Both the position numbers and the translations under genes were made by a program. Below, in pieces: positions 41,589-55,555 of a stretch of 64,000 nt of DNA (its first letter is position 1; every line of letters begins with the position of its first letter). Source of the DNA: Azolla caroliniana (lineage: Eukaryota; Polypodiophyta); NCBI GenBank assembly GCA_043228905.1, contig JBHGNT010000102.1:25827-89826 (forward strand), in the 5' to 3' direction. Under the pieces are notes generated by a model. It was not told the DNA's origin. It did no database searches and saw nothing but the letters and a program-made list of their open reading frames with translations.

Positions 41589-44500
41589 AATATGCTAATT
41601 TCTTCATGTCTCTCGACCTGAGTTTCAAAATCTTGTTTTTTTAATTCCATATCATAGCTAGCATTGTTAGCTTCGATACGCATGTTTCAACACAGAAATC
41701 CGATATCACACGAGCCAGGTATGACCATTTTAATTTACCCACGGGCTCTTCTCAACTCCCTCCTCAAATTTGCTAATTTCTTCATGTCTCTCGACCTGAG
41801 TTTCAAAATCTTGATTTTTTAAGTCCATATTATAGCTAGCATTGTTAGCTTCGTTATCCATGTTTGAACACAAAAATCCGATATCACCCGAGCCTGGTAT
41901 GAACATTTTAATTTACTCACAGGCTCTTCTCAACTCCCTCCTCAAATTTGCTAATTTCTTCATGTCTCTCGATCTGAGTTTCAAAATCTTGATTTTTTAA
42001 TTCTATATCATAGCTAACATTGTTAGCTTCGATACGCATGTTTGAACACAAAAATCCGTTATCACACGAGCCAGGTATGAACATTTTAATTTACTCACAG
42101 GCTCTTCTCAACTCCCTCCTCAAATTTGCTAATTTCTTCATGTCTCTCGACCTGAATTTCAAAATGTTGATTTTTAAATTCCATATCATAGCTAGCATTG
42201 TTAGCTTCGATACGCATATTTGAACACAGAAATCCGTTATCACACGAGCCAGGTATGAACATTTTAATTTACTCACGGGCTCTTCTCAACTCCCTCCTCA
42301 AATTTGCTAATTTATTCATGTCTCTGGACCTGAATTTCAAAATCTTGATTTTTTAATTCCATATTATAGCTAGCATTGTTAGCTTCGATACACATGTTTG
42401 AACACAGAAATCCGATATCACACGAGCGAGGTATGAACATTTTAATTTACTCAGAGGCTCTTCTCAACTCCCTCCTCAATTTTTCTAATTTCTTCATGTC
42501 TCTCGACCTGAATTTCAAAATCTTGATTTTTTAATTCCATATCATAGCTAGCATTGATAGCTTCGATAGGCATGTTTGAACACAAAAATCCGATATCACA
42601 CGAGCCTGGTATGAACATTTTCATTTACTCACGGGCTCTTCTCAAGTCCCTCCTCAAATTTGCTAATTTTTTCATGTCTCTCGACCTGAGTTTCAAAATC
42701 TTGATTTTTTAATTCTATATCATAGCTAGCATTGTTAGCTTCGATACGCATGTTTGAACACAGAAATCCGTTATCACACGAGCCTGGTATAAACATTTTA
42801 ATTTACTCACAGGCTCTTCTCAACTCCCTCCTCAAATATGCTAATTTCTTCATGTCTCTCGACCTGAGTTTCAAAATCTTGTTTTTTTAATTCCATATCA
42901 TAGCTAGCATTGTTAGCTTCGATACGCATGTTTCAACACAGAAATCCGATATCACACGAGCCAGGTATGACCATTTTAATTTACCCACGGGCTCTTCTCA
43001 ACTCCCTCCTCAAATTTGCTAATTTCTTCATGTCTCTCGACATGAGTTTCAAAATCTTGATTTTTTAAGTCCATATTATAGCTAGAATTGTTAGCTTCGT
43101 TATCCATGTTTGAACACAAAAATCCGATATCACCCGAGCCTGGTATGAACATTTTAATTTACTCACAGGCTCTTCTCAACTCCCTCCTCAAATTTGCTAA
43201 TTTCTTCATGTCTCTCGACCTGAATTTCAAAATCTTGATTTTTTAATTCTATATCATAGCTAACATTGTTAGCTTCGATACGCATGTTTGAACACAAAAA
43301 TCCGTTATCACACGAGCCAGGTATGAACATTTTAATTTACTCACAGGCTCTTCTCAACTCCCTCCTCAAATTTGCTAATTTTTTCATGTCTCTCGACCTG
43401 AGTTTCAAAATCTTGATTTTTTAATTCCATATCATAGCTAGCTTTGTTAGCTTCGATTCGCATGTTTTAACACAAAAATCCGATATAACACGAGCCAGGT
43501 ATGACCATTTTAATTTACTCACGGGCTCTTCTCAACTCCCTCCTCAAATATGCTCATTTCTTCATGTCTCTCGACCTGAATTTCAAAATCTTGATTTTTA
43601 AATTCCATATCATAGCTAGCATTGTTAGCTTCGATACGCATGTTTGAACACAGAAATCCGTTATCACACGAGCCTGGTATAAACATTTTAATTTACTCAC
43701 AGGCTCTTCTCAACTCCCTCCTCAAATATGCTAATTTCTTCATGTCTCTCGACCTGAGTTTCAAAATCTTGTTTTTTTAATTCCATAACATAGCTAGCAT
43801 TGTTAGCTTCGATACGCATGTTTCAACACAGAAATCCGATATCACACGAGGCAGGTATGACCATTTTAATTTACCCACGGGCTCTTCTCAACTCCCTCAT
43901 CAAATTTGCTAATATCTTCATGTCTCTCGACCTGAGTTTCAAAATCTTGATTTTTTAAGTCAATATCATAGCTAGCATCGTTAGCTTCGTTATCCATGTT
44001 TGAACACAAAAATCCGATATCACCCGAGCCTGGTATGAACATTTTAATTTACTCACAGGCTCTTCTCAACTCCCTCCTCAAATTTGCTAATTTCTTCATG
44101 TCTCTCGACCTGAATTTCAAAATCTTGATTTTTTAATTCCATATCATAGCTAGCATTGTTAGCTTCGATACGCATGTTTGAACACAAAAATCCGATATCA
44201 CACGAGCGAGGTATGAACATTTCCATTTACTCACAGGCTCTTCTCAACTCCCTCCTCAATTTTTCTAATTTCTTCATGTCTCTCGACCTGAATTTCAAAA
44301 TCTTGATTTTTTAATTCCATATCATAGCTAGCTTTGTTAGCTTCGATTCGCATGTTTTAACACAAAAATCCGATATAACACGAGCCAGGTATGACCATTT
44401 TAATTTACTCACGGGCTCTTCTCAACTCCCTTCTCAAATTTGGTAATTTCTTCATGTCTCTTGACCTGAGTTTCAAAATCTTGATTTTTTAAGTCCATAT

Positions 44501-46094
44501 CATAGCTAGCATTGTTAGCTTCGATATCCATGTTTGAACACAGAAATCTGTTATCACACGAGCCAGGTATGAACATTTTAATTTACTCACGGGCTCTTCT
44601 CAACTCCCTCCTCAAATTTTCTAATTTCTTCATGTCTCTCGACCTGAATTTCAAAATCTTGATTTTTTAATTCCATATCATAGCTAGCATTGTTAGCTTC
44701 GATACGCATGTTTGAACACAGAAATCCGATATCACACGAGCCTGGTATGAACATTTTCATTTACTCACGGGCTCTTCTCAAGTCCCTCCTCAAATTTGCT
44801 AATTTGTTCATGTCTCTCGACCTGAGTTTCAAAATCTTGATTTCTTAATTCTATAACATAGCTAGCATTGTTAGCTTCGATACGCATGTTTGAACACAGA
44901 AATCCGTTATAACACGAGCCTGGTATGAACATTTTCATTTACTCACGGGCTCTTCTCAAGTCCCTCCTCAAATTTGCTAATTTTTTCATGTCTATCGACC
45001 TGAGTTTCAAAATCTTGATTTTTTAATTCCATATCATAGCTAGCTTTGTTAGCTTCGATTCGCATGTTTGAACACAGAAATCCGTTATCACACGAGCCTG
45101 GTATAAACATTTTAATTTACTCACAGGCTCTTCTCAACTCCCTCCTCAAATATGCTAATTTCTTCATGTCTCTCGACCTGAGTTTCAAAATCTTGTTTTT
45201 TTAATTCCATATCATAGCTAGCATTGTTAGCTTCGATACGCATGTTTCAACACAGAAATCCGATATCACACGAGCCAGGTATGACCATTTTAATTTACCC
45301 ACGGGCTCTTCTCAACTCCCTCCTCAAATTTGCTAATTTCTTCATGTCTCTCGACCTGAGTTTCAAAATCTTGTTTTTTTAAGTCCATATTATAGCTAGC
45401 ATTGTTAGCTTCGTTATCCATGTTTGAACACAAAAATCCGATATCACCCGAGCCTGGTATGAACATTTTAATTTACTCACAGGCTCTTCTCAACTCCCTC
45501 CTCAAATTTGCTAATTTCTTCATGTCTCTCGACCTGAGTTTCAAAATCTTGATTTTTTAATTCTATATCATAGCTAACATTGTTAGCTTCGATACGCATG
45601 TTTGAACACAAAAATACGTTATCACACGAGCCAGGTATGAACATTTTAATTTACTCACAGGCTCTTCTCAACTCCCTCCTCAAATTTGCTAATTTCTTCA
45701 TGTCTCTCGACCTGAATTTCAAAATGTTGATTTTTAAATTCCATATCATAGCTAGCATTGTTAGCTTCGATACGCATGTTTGAACACAGAAATCCGTTAT
45801 CACACGAGCCAGGTATGAACATTTTAATTTACTCACGGGCTCTTCTCAACTCCCTCCTCAAATTTGCTAATTTCTTCATGTCTCTCGACCTGAATTTCAA
45901 AATCTTGATTTTTTAATTCCATATTATAGCTAGCATTGTTAGCTTCGATACACATGTTTGAACACAGAAATCCGATATCACACGAGCGAGGTATGAACAT
46001 TTTAATTTACTCAGAGGCTCTTCTCAACTCCCTCCTCAATTTTTCTAATTTCTTCATGTCTCTCGACCTGAATTTCAAAATCTTGATTTTTTAA

Positions 46095-49000
46095 TTCCAT
46101 ATCATAGCTAGCATTGATAGCTTCGATACGCATGTTTGAACACAAAAATCCGATATCACACGAGCCTGGTATGAACATTTTCATTTACTCACGGGCTCTT
46201 CTCAAGTCCCTCCTCAAATTTGCTAATTTTTTCATGTCTCTCGACCTGAGTTTCAAAATCTTGATTTTTTAATTCTATATCATAGCTAGCATTGTTAGCT
46301 TCGATACGCATCTTTGAACACAGAAATCCGTTATCACACGAGCCTGGTATAAACATTTTAATTTACTCACAGGCTCTTCTCAACTCCCTCCTCAAATATG
46401 CTAATTTCTTCATGTCTCTCGACCTGAGTTTCAAAATCTTGTTTTTTTAATTCCATATCATAGCTAGCATTGTTAGCTTCGATACGCATGTTTCAACACA
46501 GAAATCCGATATCACACGAGCCAGGTATGACCATTTTAATTTACCCACGGGCTCTTCTCAACTCCCTCCTCAAATTTGCTAATTTCTTCATGTCTCTCGA
46601 CATGAGTTTCAAAATCTTGATTTTTTAAGTCCATATTATAGCTAGCATTGTTAGCTTCGTTATCCATGTTTGAACACAAAAATCCGATATCACCCGAGCC
46701 TGGTATGAACATTTTAATTTACTCACAGGCTCTTCTCAACTCCCTCCTCAAATTTGCTAATTTCTTCATGTCTCTCGACCTGAGTTTCAAAATCTTGATT
46801 TTTTAATTCTATATCATAGCTAACATTGTTAGCTTCGATACGCATGTTTGAACACAAAAATCCGTTATCACACGAGCCAGGTATGAACATTTTAATTTAC
46901 TCACAGGCTCTTCTCAACTCCCTCCTCAAATTTGCTAATTTTTTCATGTCTCTCGACCTGAGTTTCAAAATCTTGATTTTTTAATTCTATATCATAGCTA
47001 GCATTGTTAGCTTCGATACGCATGTTTGAACACAGAAATCCGTTATCACACGAGCCTGGTATAAACATTTTAATTTACTCACAGGCTCTTCTCAACTCCC
47101 TCCTCAAATATGCTAATTTCTTCATGTCTCTCGACCTGAGTTTCAAAATCTTGTTTTTTTAATTCCATAACATAGCTAGCATTGTTAGCTTCGATACGCA
47201 TGTTTCAACACAGAAATCCGATATCACACGAGGCAGGTATGACCATTTTAATTTACCCACGGGCTCTTCTCAACTCCCTCATCAAATTTGCTAATATCTT
47301 CATGTCTCTCGACCTGAGTTTCAAAATCTTGATTTTTTAAGTCCATATCATAGCTAGCATCGTTAGCTTCGTTATCCATGTTTGAACACAAAAATCCGAT
47401 ATCACCCGAGCCTGGTATGAACATTTTAATTTACTCACAGGCTCTTCTCAACTCCCTCCTCAAATTTGCTAATTTCTTCATGTCTCTCGACCTGAATTTC
47501 AAAATCTTGATTTTTTAATTCCATATCATAGCTAGCATTGTTAGCTTCGATACGCATGTTTGAACACAAAAATCCGATATCACACGAGCGAGGTATGAGC
47601 ATTTCCATTTACTCACAGGCTCTTCTCAACTCCCTCCTCAATTTTTCTAATTTCTTCATGTCTCTCGACCTGAATTTCAAAATCTTGATTTTTTAATTCC
47701 ATATCATAGCTAGCTTTGTTAGCTTCGATTCGCATGTTTTAACACAAAAATCCGATATAACACGAGCCAGGTATGACCATTTTAATTTACTCACGGGCTC
47801 TTCTCAACTCCCTTCTCAAATTTGGTAATTTCTTCATGTCTCTTGACCTGAGTTTCAAAATCTTGATTTTTTAAGTCCATATCATAGCTAGCATTGTTAG
47901 CTTCGATATCCATGTTTGAACACAGAAATCTGTTATCACACGAGCCAGGTATGAACATTTTAATTTACTCACGGGCTCTTCTCAACTCCCTCCTCAAATT
48001 TTCTAATTTCTTCATGTCTCTCGACCTGAATTTCAAAATCTTGATTTTTTAATTCCATATCATAGCTAGCATTGTTAGCTTCGATACGCATGTTTGAACA
48101 CAGAAATCCGATATCACACGAGCCTGGTATGAACATTTTCATTTACTCACGGGCTCTTCTCAAGTCCCTCCTCAAATTTGCTAATTTGTTCATGTCTCTC
48201 GACCTGAGTTTCAAAATCTTGATTTCTTAATTCTATAACATAGCTAGCATTGTTAGCTTCGATACGCATGTTTGAACACAGAAATCCGTTATCACACGAG
48301 CCTGGTATGAACATTTTCATTTACTCACGGGCTCTTCTCAAGTCCCTCCTCAAATTTGCTAATTTTTTCATGTCTCTCGACCTGAGTTTCAAAATCTTGA
48401 TTTTTTAATTCTATATCATAGCTAGCATTGTTAGCTTCGATACGCATGTTTGAACACAGAAATCCGTTATCACACGAGCCTGGTATAAACATTTTAATTT
48501 ACTCACAGGCTCTTCTCAACTCCCTCCTCAAATATGCTAATTTCTTCATGTCTCTCGACCTGAGTTTCAAAATCTTGTTTTTTTAATTCCATAACATAGC
48601 TAGCATTGTTAGCTTCGATACGCATGTTTCAACACAGAAATCCGATATCACACGAGGCAGGTATGACCATTTTAATTTACCCACGGGCTCTTCTCAACTC
48701 CCTCATCAAATTTGCTAATATCTTCATGTCTCTCGACCTGAGTTTCAAAATCTTGATTTTTTAAGTCCATATCATAGCTAGCATTGATAGCTTCGATACG
48801 CATGTTTGAACACAAAAATCCGATATCACACGAGCCTGGTATGAACATTTTCATTTACTCACGGGCTCTTCTCAAGTCCCTCCTCAAATTTGCTAATTTT
48901 TTCATGTCTCTCGACCTGAGTTTCAAAATCTTGATTTTTTAATTCTATATCATAGCTAGCATTGTTAGCTTCGATACGCATCTTTGAACACAGAAATCCG

Positions 49001-51440
49001 TTATCACACGAGCCTGGTATAAACATTTTAATTTACTCACAGGCTCTTCTCAACTCCCTCCTCAAATATGCTAATTTCTTCATGTCTCTCGACCTGAGTT
49101 TCAAAATCTTGTTTTTTTAATTCCATATCATAGCTAGCATTGTTAGCTTCGATACGCATGTTTCAACACAGAAATCCGATATCACACGAGCCAGGTATGA
49201 CCATTTTAATTTACCCACGGGCTCTTCTCAACTCCCTCCTCAAATTTGCTAATTTCTTCATGTCTCTCGACATGAGTTTCAAAATCTTGATTTTTTAAGT
49301 CCATATTATAGCTAGCATTGTTAGCTTCGTTATCCATGTTTGAACACAAAAATCCGATATCACCCGAGCCTGGTATGAACATTTTAATTTACTCACAGGC
49401 TCTTCTCAACTCCCTCCTCAAATTTGCTAATTTCTTCATGTCTCTCGACCTGAGTTTCAAAATCTTGATTTTTTAATTCTATATCATAGCTAACATTGTT
49501 AGCTTCGATACGCATGTTTGAACACAAAAATCCGTTATCACACGAGCCAGGTATGAACATTTTAATTTACTCACAGGCTCTTCTCAACTCCCTCCTCAAA
49601 TTTGCTAATTTTTTCATGTCTCTCGACCTGAGTTTCAAAATCTTGATTTTTTAATTCTATATCATAGCTAGCATTGTTAGCTTCGATACGCATGTTTGAA
49701 CACAGAAATCCGTTATCACACGAGCCTGGTATAAACATTTTAATTTACTCACAGGCTCTTCTCAACTCCCTCCTCAAATATGCTAATTTCTTCATGTCTC
49801 TCGACCTGAGTTTCAAAATCTTGTTTTTTTAATTCCATAACATAGCTAGCATTGTTAGCTTCGATACGCATGTTTCAACACAGAAATCCGATATCACACG
49901 AGGCAGGTATGACCATTTTAATTTACCCACGGGCTCTTCTCAACTCCCTCATCAAATTTGCTAATATCTTCATGTCTCTCGACCTGAGTTTCAAAATCTT
50001 GATTTTTTAAGTCCATATCATAGCTAGCATCGTTAGCTTCGTTATCCATGTTTGAACACAAAAATCCGATATCACCCGAGCCTGGTATGAACATTTTAAT
50101 TTACTCACAGGCTCTTCTCAACTCCCTCCTCAAATTTGCTAATTTCTTCATGTCTCTCGACCTGAATTTCAAAATCTTGATTTTTTAATTCCATATCATA
50201 GCTAGCATTGTTAGCTTCGATACGCATGTTTGAACACAAAAATCCGATATCACACGAGCGAGGTATGAGCATTTCCATTTACTCACAGGCTCTTCTCAAC
50301 TCCCTCCTCAATTTTTCTAATTTCTTCATGTCTCTCGACCTGAATTTCAAAATCTTGATTTTTTAATTCCATATCATAGCTAGCTTTGTTAGCTTCGATT
50401 CGCATGTTTTAACACAAAAATCCGATATAACACGAGCCAGGTATGACCATTTTAATTTACTCACGGGCTCTTCTCAACTCCCTTCTCAAATTTGGTAATT
50501 TCTTCATGTCTCTTGACCTGAGTTTCAAAATCTTGATTTTTTAAGTCCATATCATAGCTAGCATTGTTAGCTTCGATATCCATGTTTGAACACAGAAATC
50601 TGTTATCACACGAGCCAGGTATGAACATTTTAATTTACTCACGGGCTCTTCTCAACTCCCTCCTCAAATTTTCGAATTTCTTCATGTCTCTCGACCTGAA
50701 TTTCAAAATCTTGATTTTTTAATTCCATATCATAGCTAGCATTGTTAGCTTCGATACGCATGTTTGAACACAGAAATCCGATATCACACGAGCCTGGTAT
50801 GAACATTTTCATTTACTCACGGGCTCTTCTCAAGTCCCTCCTCAAATTTGCTAATTTGTTCATGTCTCTCGACCTGAGTTTCAAAATCTTGATTTCTTAA
50901 TTCTATAACATAGCTAGCATTGTTAGCTTCGATACGCATGTTTGAACACAGAAATCCGTTATCACACGAGCCTGGTATGAACATTTTCATTTACTCACGG
51001 GCTCTTCTCAAGTCCCTCCTCAAATTTGCTAATTTTTTCATGTCTCTCGACCTGAGTTTCAAAATCTTGATTTTTTAATTCTATATCATAGCTAGCATTG
51101 TTAGCTTCGATACGCATGTTTGAACACAGAAATCCGTTATCACACGAGCCTGGTATAAACATTTTAATTTACTCACAGGCTCTTCTCAACTCCCTCCTCA
51201 AATATGCTAATTTCTTCATGTCTCTCGACCTGAGTTTCAAAATCTTGTTTTTTTAATTCCATAACATAGCTAGCATTGTTAGCTTCGATACGCATGTTTC
51301 AACACAGAAATCCGATATCACACGAGGCAGGTATGACCATTTTAATTTACCCACGGGCTCTTCTCAACTCCCTCATCAAATTTGCTAATATCTTCATGTC
51401 TCTCGACCTGAGTTTCAAAATCTTGATTTTTTAAGTCCAT
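46095..51440 (-). repeat. Near-perfect tandem duplication of 15 monomers (2 x 2,670 bp)
   Basis: The block 46,095-48,765 is followed by 48,766-51,440 at an offset of exactly 2,670 bp. Comparing much of it line by line I found a single internal difference, TTCTAATTTC at 48,001 against TTCGAATTTC at 50,671. Private variants are shared by both copies: GCATTGATAGC at the unit start, CGCATCTTTGAAC, TCTCGACATGAG, GTATGAGCATTTCC and TCTTGACCTGAG. The ends are sharp (AATTCC against AAGTCC on the left; GCATTGATAGC against GCATCGTTAGC on the right). This is the youngest-looking long duplication in the window. Confidence 0.93.
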
Positions 51441-52465
51441 ATCATAGCTAGCATCGTTAGCTTCGTTATCCATGTTTGAACACAAAAATCCGATATCACC
51501 CGAGCCTGGTATGAACATTTTAATTTACTCACAGGCTCTTCTCAACTCCCTCCTCAAATTTGCTAATTTCTTCATGTCTCTCGACCTGAATTTCAAAATC
51601 TTGATTTTTTAATTCCATATCATAGCTAGCATTGTTAGCTTCGATACGCATGTTTGAACACAAAAATCCGATATCACACGAGCGAGGTATGAGCATTTCC
51701 ATTTACTCACAGGCTCTTCTCAACTCCCTCCTCAATTTTTCTAATTTCTTCATGTCTCTCGACCTGAATTTCAAAATCTTGATTTTTTAATTCCATATCA
51801 TAGCTAGCTTTGTTAGCTTCGATTCGCATGTTTTAACACAAAAATCCGATATAACACGAGCCAGGTATGACCATTTTAATTTACTCACGGGCTCTTCTCA
51901 ACTCCCTTCTCAAATTTGGTAATTTCTTCATGTCTCTTGACCTGAGTTTCAAAATCTTGATTTTTTAAGTCCATATCATAGCTAGCATTGTTAGCTTCGA
52001 TATCCATGTTTGAACACAGAAATCTGTTATCACACGAGCCAGGTATGAACATTTTAATTTACTCACGGGCTCTTCTCAACTCCCTCCTCAAATTTTCTAA
52101 TTTCTTCATGTCTCTCGACCTGAATTTCAAAATCTTGATTTTTTAATTCCATATCATAGCTAGCATTGTTAGCTTCGATACGCATGTTTGAACACAGAAA
52201 TCCGATATCACACGAGCCTGGTATGAACATTTTCATTTACTCACGGGCTCTTCTCAAGTCCCTCCTCAAATTTGCTAATTTGTTCATGTCTCTCGACCTG
52301 AGTTTCAAAATCTTGATTTCTTAATTCTATAACATAGCTAGCATTGTTAGCTTCGATACGCATGTTTGAACACAGAAATCCGTTATCACACGAGCCTGGT
52401 ATGAACATTTTCATTTACTCACGGGCTCTTCTCAAGTCCCTCCTCAAATTTGCTAATTTTTTCAT
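49595..52465 (-). repeat. Tandem 8-monomer higher-order repeat, two copies
   Basis: The unit 49,595-51,018 recurs as 51,019-52,465 at an offset of 1,424 bp (8 x 178). Markers are the CGAGGCAGG monomer, GCATCGTTAGC, the GTATGAGCATTTCC change (50,261 and 51,685) and TCTTGACCTGAG. The first copy is the end of the second 15-monomer block, so this event came after, or reused the edge of, that duplication. Similarity ends where TCTCTCGACC becomes TCTATCGACC. Confidence 0.87.
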
Positions 52466-52973
52466 GTCTATCGACCTGAGTTTCAAAATCTTGATTTTTT
52501 AATTCCATATCATAGCTAGCTTTGTTAGCTTCGATTCGCATGTTTGAACACAGAAATCCGTTATCACACGAGCCTGGTATAAACATTTTAATTTACTCAC
52601 AGGCTCTTCTCAACTCCCTCCTCAAATATGCTAATTTCTTCATGTCTCTCGACCTGAGTTTCAAAATCTTGTTTTTTTAATTCCATATCATAGCTAGCAT
52701 TGTTAGCTTCGATACGCATGTTTCAACACAGAAATCCGATATCACACGAGCCAGGTATGACCATTTTAATTTACCCACGGGCTCTTCTCAACTCCCTCCT
52801 CAAATTTGCTAATTTCTTCATGTCTCTCGACCTGAGTTTCAAAATCTTGATTTTTTAAGTCCATATTATAGCTAGCATTGTTAGCTTCGTTATCCATGTT
52901 TGAACACAAAAATCCGATATCACCCGAGCCTGGTATGAACATTTTAATTTACTCACAGGCTCTTCTCAACTCC

Positions 52974-55319
52974 CTCCTCAAATTTGCTAATTTCTTCATG
53001 TCTCTCGACCTGAGTTTCAAAATCTTGATTTTTTAATTCTATATCATAGCTAACATTGTTAGCTTCGATACGCATGTTTGAACACAAAAATCCGTTATCA
53101 CACGAGCCAGGTATGAACATTTTAATTTACTCACAGGCTCTTCTCAACTCCCTCCTCAAATTTGCTAATTTCTTCATGTCTCTCGACCTGAATTTCAAAA
53201 TGTTGATTTTTAAATTCCATATCATAGCTAGCATTGTTAGCTTCGATACGCATGTTTGAACACAGAAATCCGTTATCACACGAGCCAGGTATGAACATTT
53301 TAATTTACTCACGGGCTCTTCTCAACTCCCTCCTCAAATTTGCTAATTTCTTCATGCTTCTCGACCTGAATTTCAAAATCTTGATTTTTTAATTCCATAT
53401 TATAGCTAGCATTGTTAGCTTCGATACACATGTTTGAACACAGAAATCCGATATCACACGAGCGAGGTATGAACATTTTAATTTACTCAGAGGCTCTTCT
53501 CAACTCCCTCCTCAATTTTTCTAATTTCTTCATGTCTCTCGACCTGAATTTCAAAATCTTGATTTTTTAATTCCATATCATAGCTAGCATTGATAGCTTC
53601 GATACGCATGTTTGAACACAAAAATCCGATATCACACGAGCCTGGTATGAACATTTTCATTTACTCACGGGCTCTTCTCAAGTCCCTCCTCAAATTTGCT
53701 AATTTTTTCATGTCTCTCGACCTGAGTTTCAAAATCTTGATTTTTTAATTCTATATCATAGCTAGCATTGTTAGCTTCGATACGCATGTTTGAACACAGA
53801 AATCCGTTATCACACGAGCCTGGTATAAACATTTTAATTTACTCACAGGCTCTTCTCAACTCCCTCCTCAAATATGCTAATTTCTTCATGTCTCTCGACC
53901 TGAGTTTCAAAATCTTGTTTTTTTAATTCCATATCATAGCTAGCATTGTTAGCTTCGATACGCATGTTTCAACACAGAAATCCGATATCACACGAGCCAG
54001 GTATGACCATTTTAATTTACCCACGGGCTCTTCTCAACTCCCTCCTCAAATTTGCTAATTTCTTCATGTCTCTCGACCTGAATTTCAAAATCTTGATTTT
54101 TTAATTCCATATCATAGCTAGCTTTGTTAGCTTCGATTCGCATGTTTTAACACAAAAATCCGATATAACACGAGCCAGGTATGACCATTTTAATTTACTC
54201 ACGGGCTCTTCTCAACTCCCTTCTCAAATTTGCTAATTTCTTCATGTCTCTCGACCTGAGTTTCAAAATCTTGATTTTTTAATTCTATATCATAGCTAAC
54301 ATTGTTAGCTTCGATACGCATGTTTGAACACAAAAATCCGTTATCACACGAGCCAGGTATGAACATTTTAATTTACTCACAGGCTCTTCTCAACTCCCTC
54401 CTCAAATTTGCTAATTTCTTCATGTCTCTCGACCTGAATTTCAAAATGTTGATTTTTAAATTCCATATCATAGCTAGCATTGTTAGCTTCGATACGCATG
54501 TTTGAACACAGAAATCCGTTATCACACGAGCCAGGTATGAACATTTTAATTTACTCACGGGCTCTTCTCAACTCCCTCCTCAAATTTGCTAATTTCTTCA
54601 TGCTTCTCGACCTGAATTTCAAAATCTTGATTTTTTAATTCCATATTATAGCTAGCATTGTTAGCTTCGATACACATGTTTGAACACAGAAATCCGATAT
54701 CACACGAGCGAGGTATGAACATTTTAATTTACTCAGAGGCTCTTCTCAACTCCCTCCTCAATTTTTCTAATTTCTTCATGTCTCTCGACCTGAATTTCAA
54801 AATCTTGATTTTTTAATTCCATATCATAGCTAGCATTGATAGCTTCGATAGGCATATTTGAACACAAAAATCCGATATCACACGAGCCTGGTATGAACAT
54901 TTTCATTTACTCACGGGCTCTTCTCAAGTCCCTCCTCAAATTTGCTAATTTTTTCATGTCTCTCGACCTGAGTTTCAAAATCTTGATTTTTTAATTCTAT
55001 ATCATAGCTAGCATTGTTAGCTTCGATACGCATGTTTGAACACAGAAATCCGTTATCACACGAGCCTGGTATAAACATTTTAATTTACTCACAGGCTCTT
55101 CTCAACTCCCTCCTCAAATATGCTAATTTCTTCATGTCTCTCGACCTGAGTTTCAAAATCTTGTTTTTTTAATTCCATATCATAGCTAGCATTGTTAGCT
55201 TCGATACGCATGTTTCAACACAGAAATCCGATATCACACGAGCCAGGTATGACCATTTTAATTTACCCACGGGCTCTTCTCAACTCCCTCCTCAAATTTG
55301 CTAATTTCTTCATGTCTCT
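52974..55319 (-). repeat. Seven-monomer offset repeat, two copies
   Basis: Segment 52,974-54,073 matches 54,220-55,319 at an offset of 1,246 bp (7 x 178). Both copies carry CATGCTTCTCGACC (near 53,354 and 54,600) in place of the usual CATGTCTCTCGACC, a private double change. They differ at CGATACGCATGTTTG (about 53,600) against CGATAGGCATATTTG (about 54,846). Related monomers occur at 42,020-43,200 and 45,580-46,800. Confidence 0.85.
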
Positions 55320-55555
55320 CGACATGAGTTTCAAAATCTTGATTTTTTAAGTCCATATGATAGCTAGCATTGTTAGCTTCGTTATCCATGTTTGAACACA
55401 AAAATCCGATATCACCCGAGCCTGGTATGAACATTTTAATTTACTCACAGGCTCTTCTCAACTCCCTCCTCAAATTTGCTAATTTCTTCATGTCTCTCGA
55501 CCTGAGTTTCAAAATCTTGATTTTTTAATTCTATATCATAGCTAACATTGTTAGC

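Noticed and set aside
639-54558. Dozens of open frames of 60-96 codons on both strands with nearly identical products
   Set aside because: They are the same few stretches of the 178-bp monomer read repeatedly. 178 is 3 x 59 + 1, so the frame shifts with every monomer and each frame stops within one to two units. Antisense pairs overlap, there is no promoter or splice context, and variants change residues as freely as silent sites.
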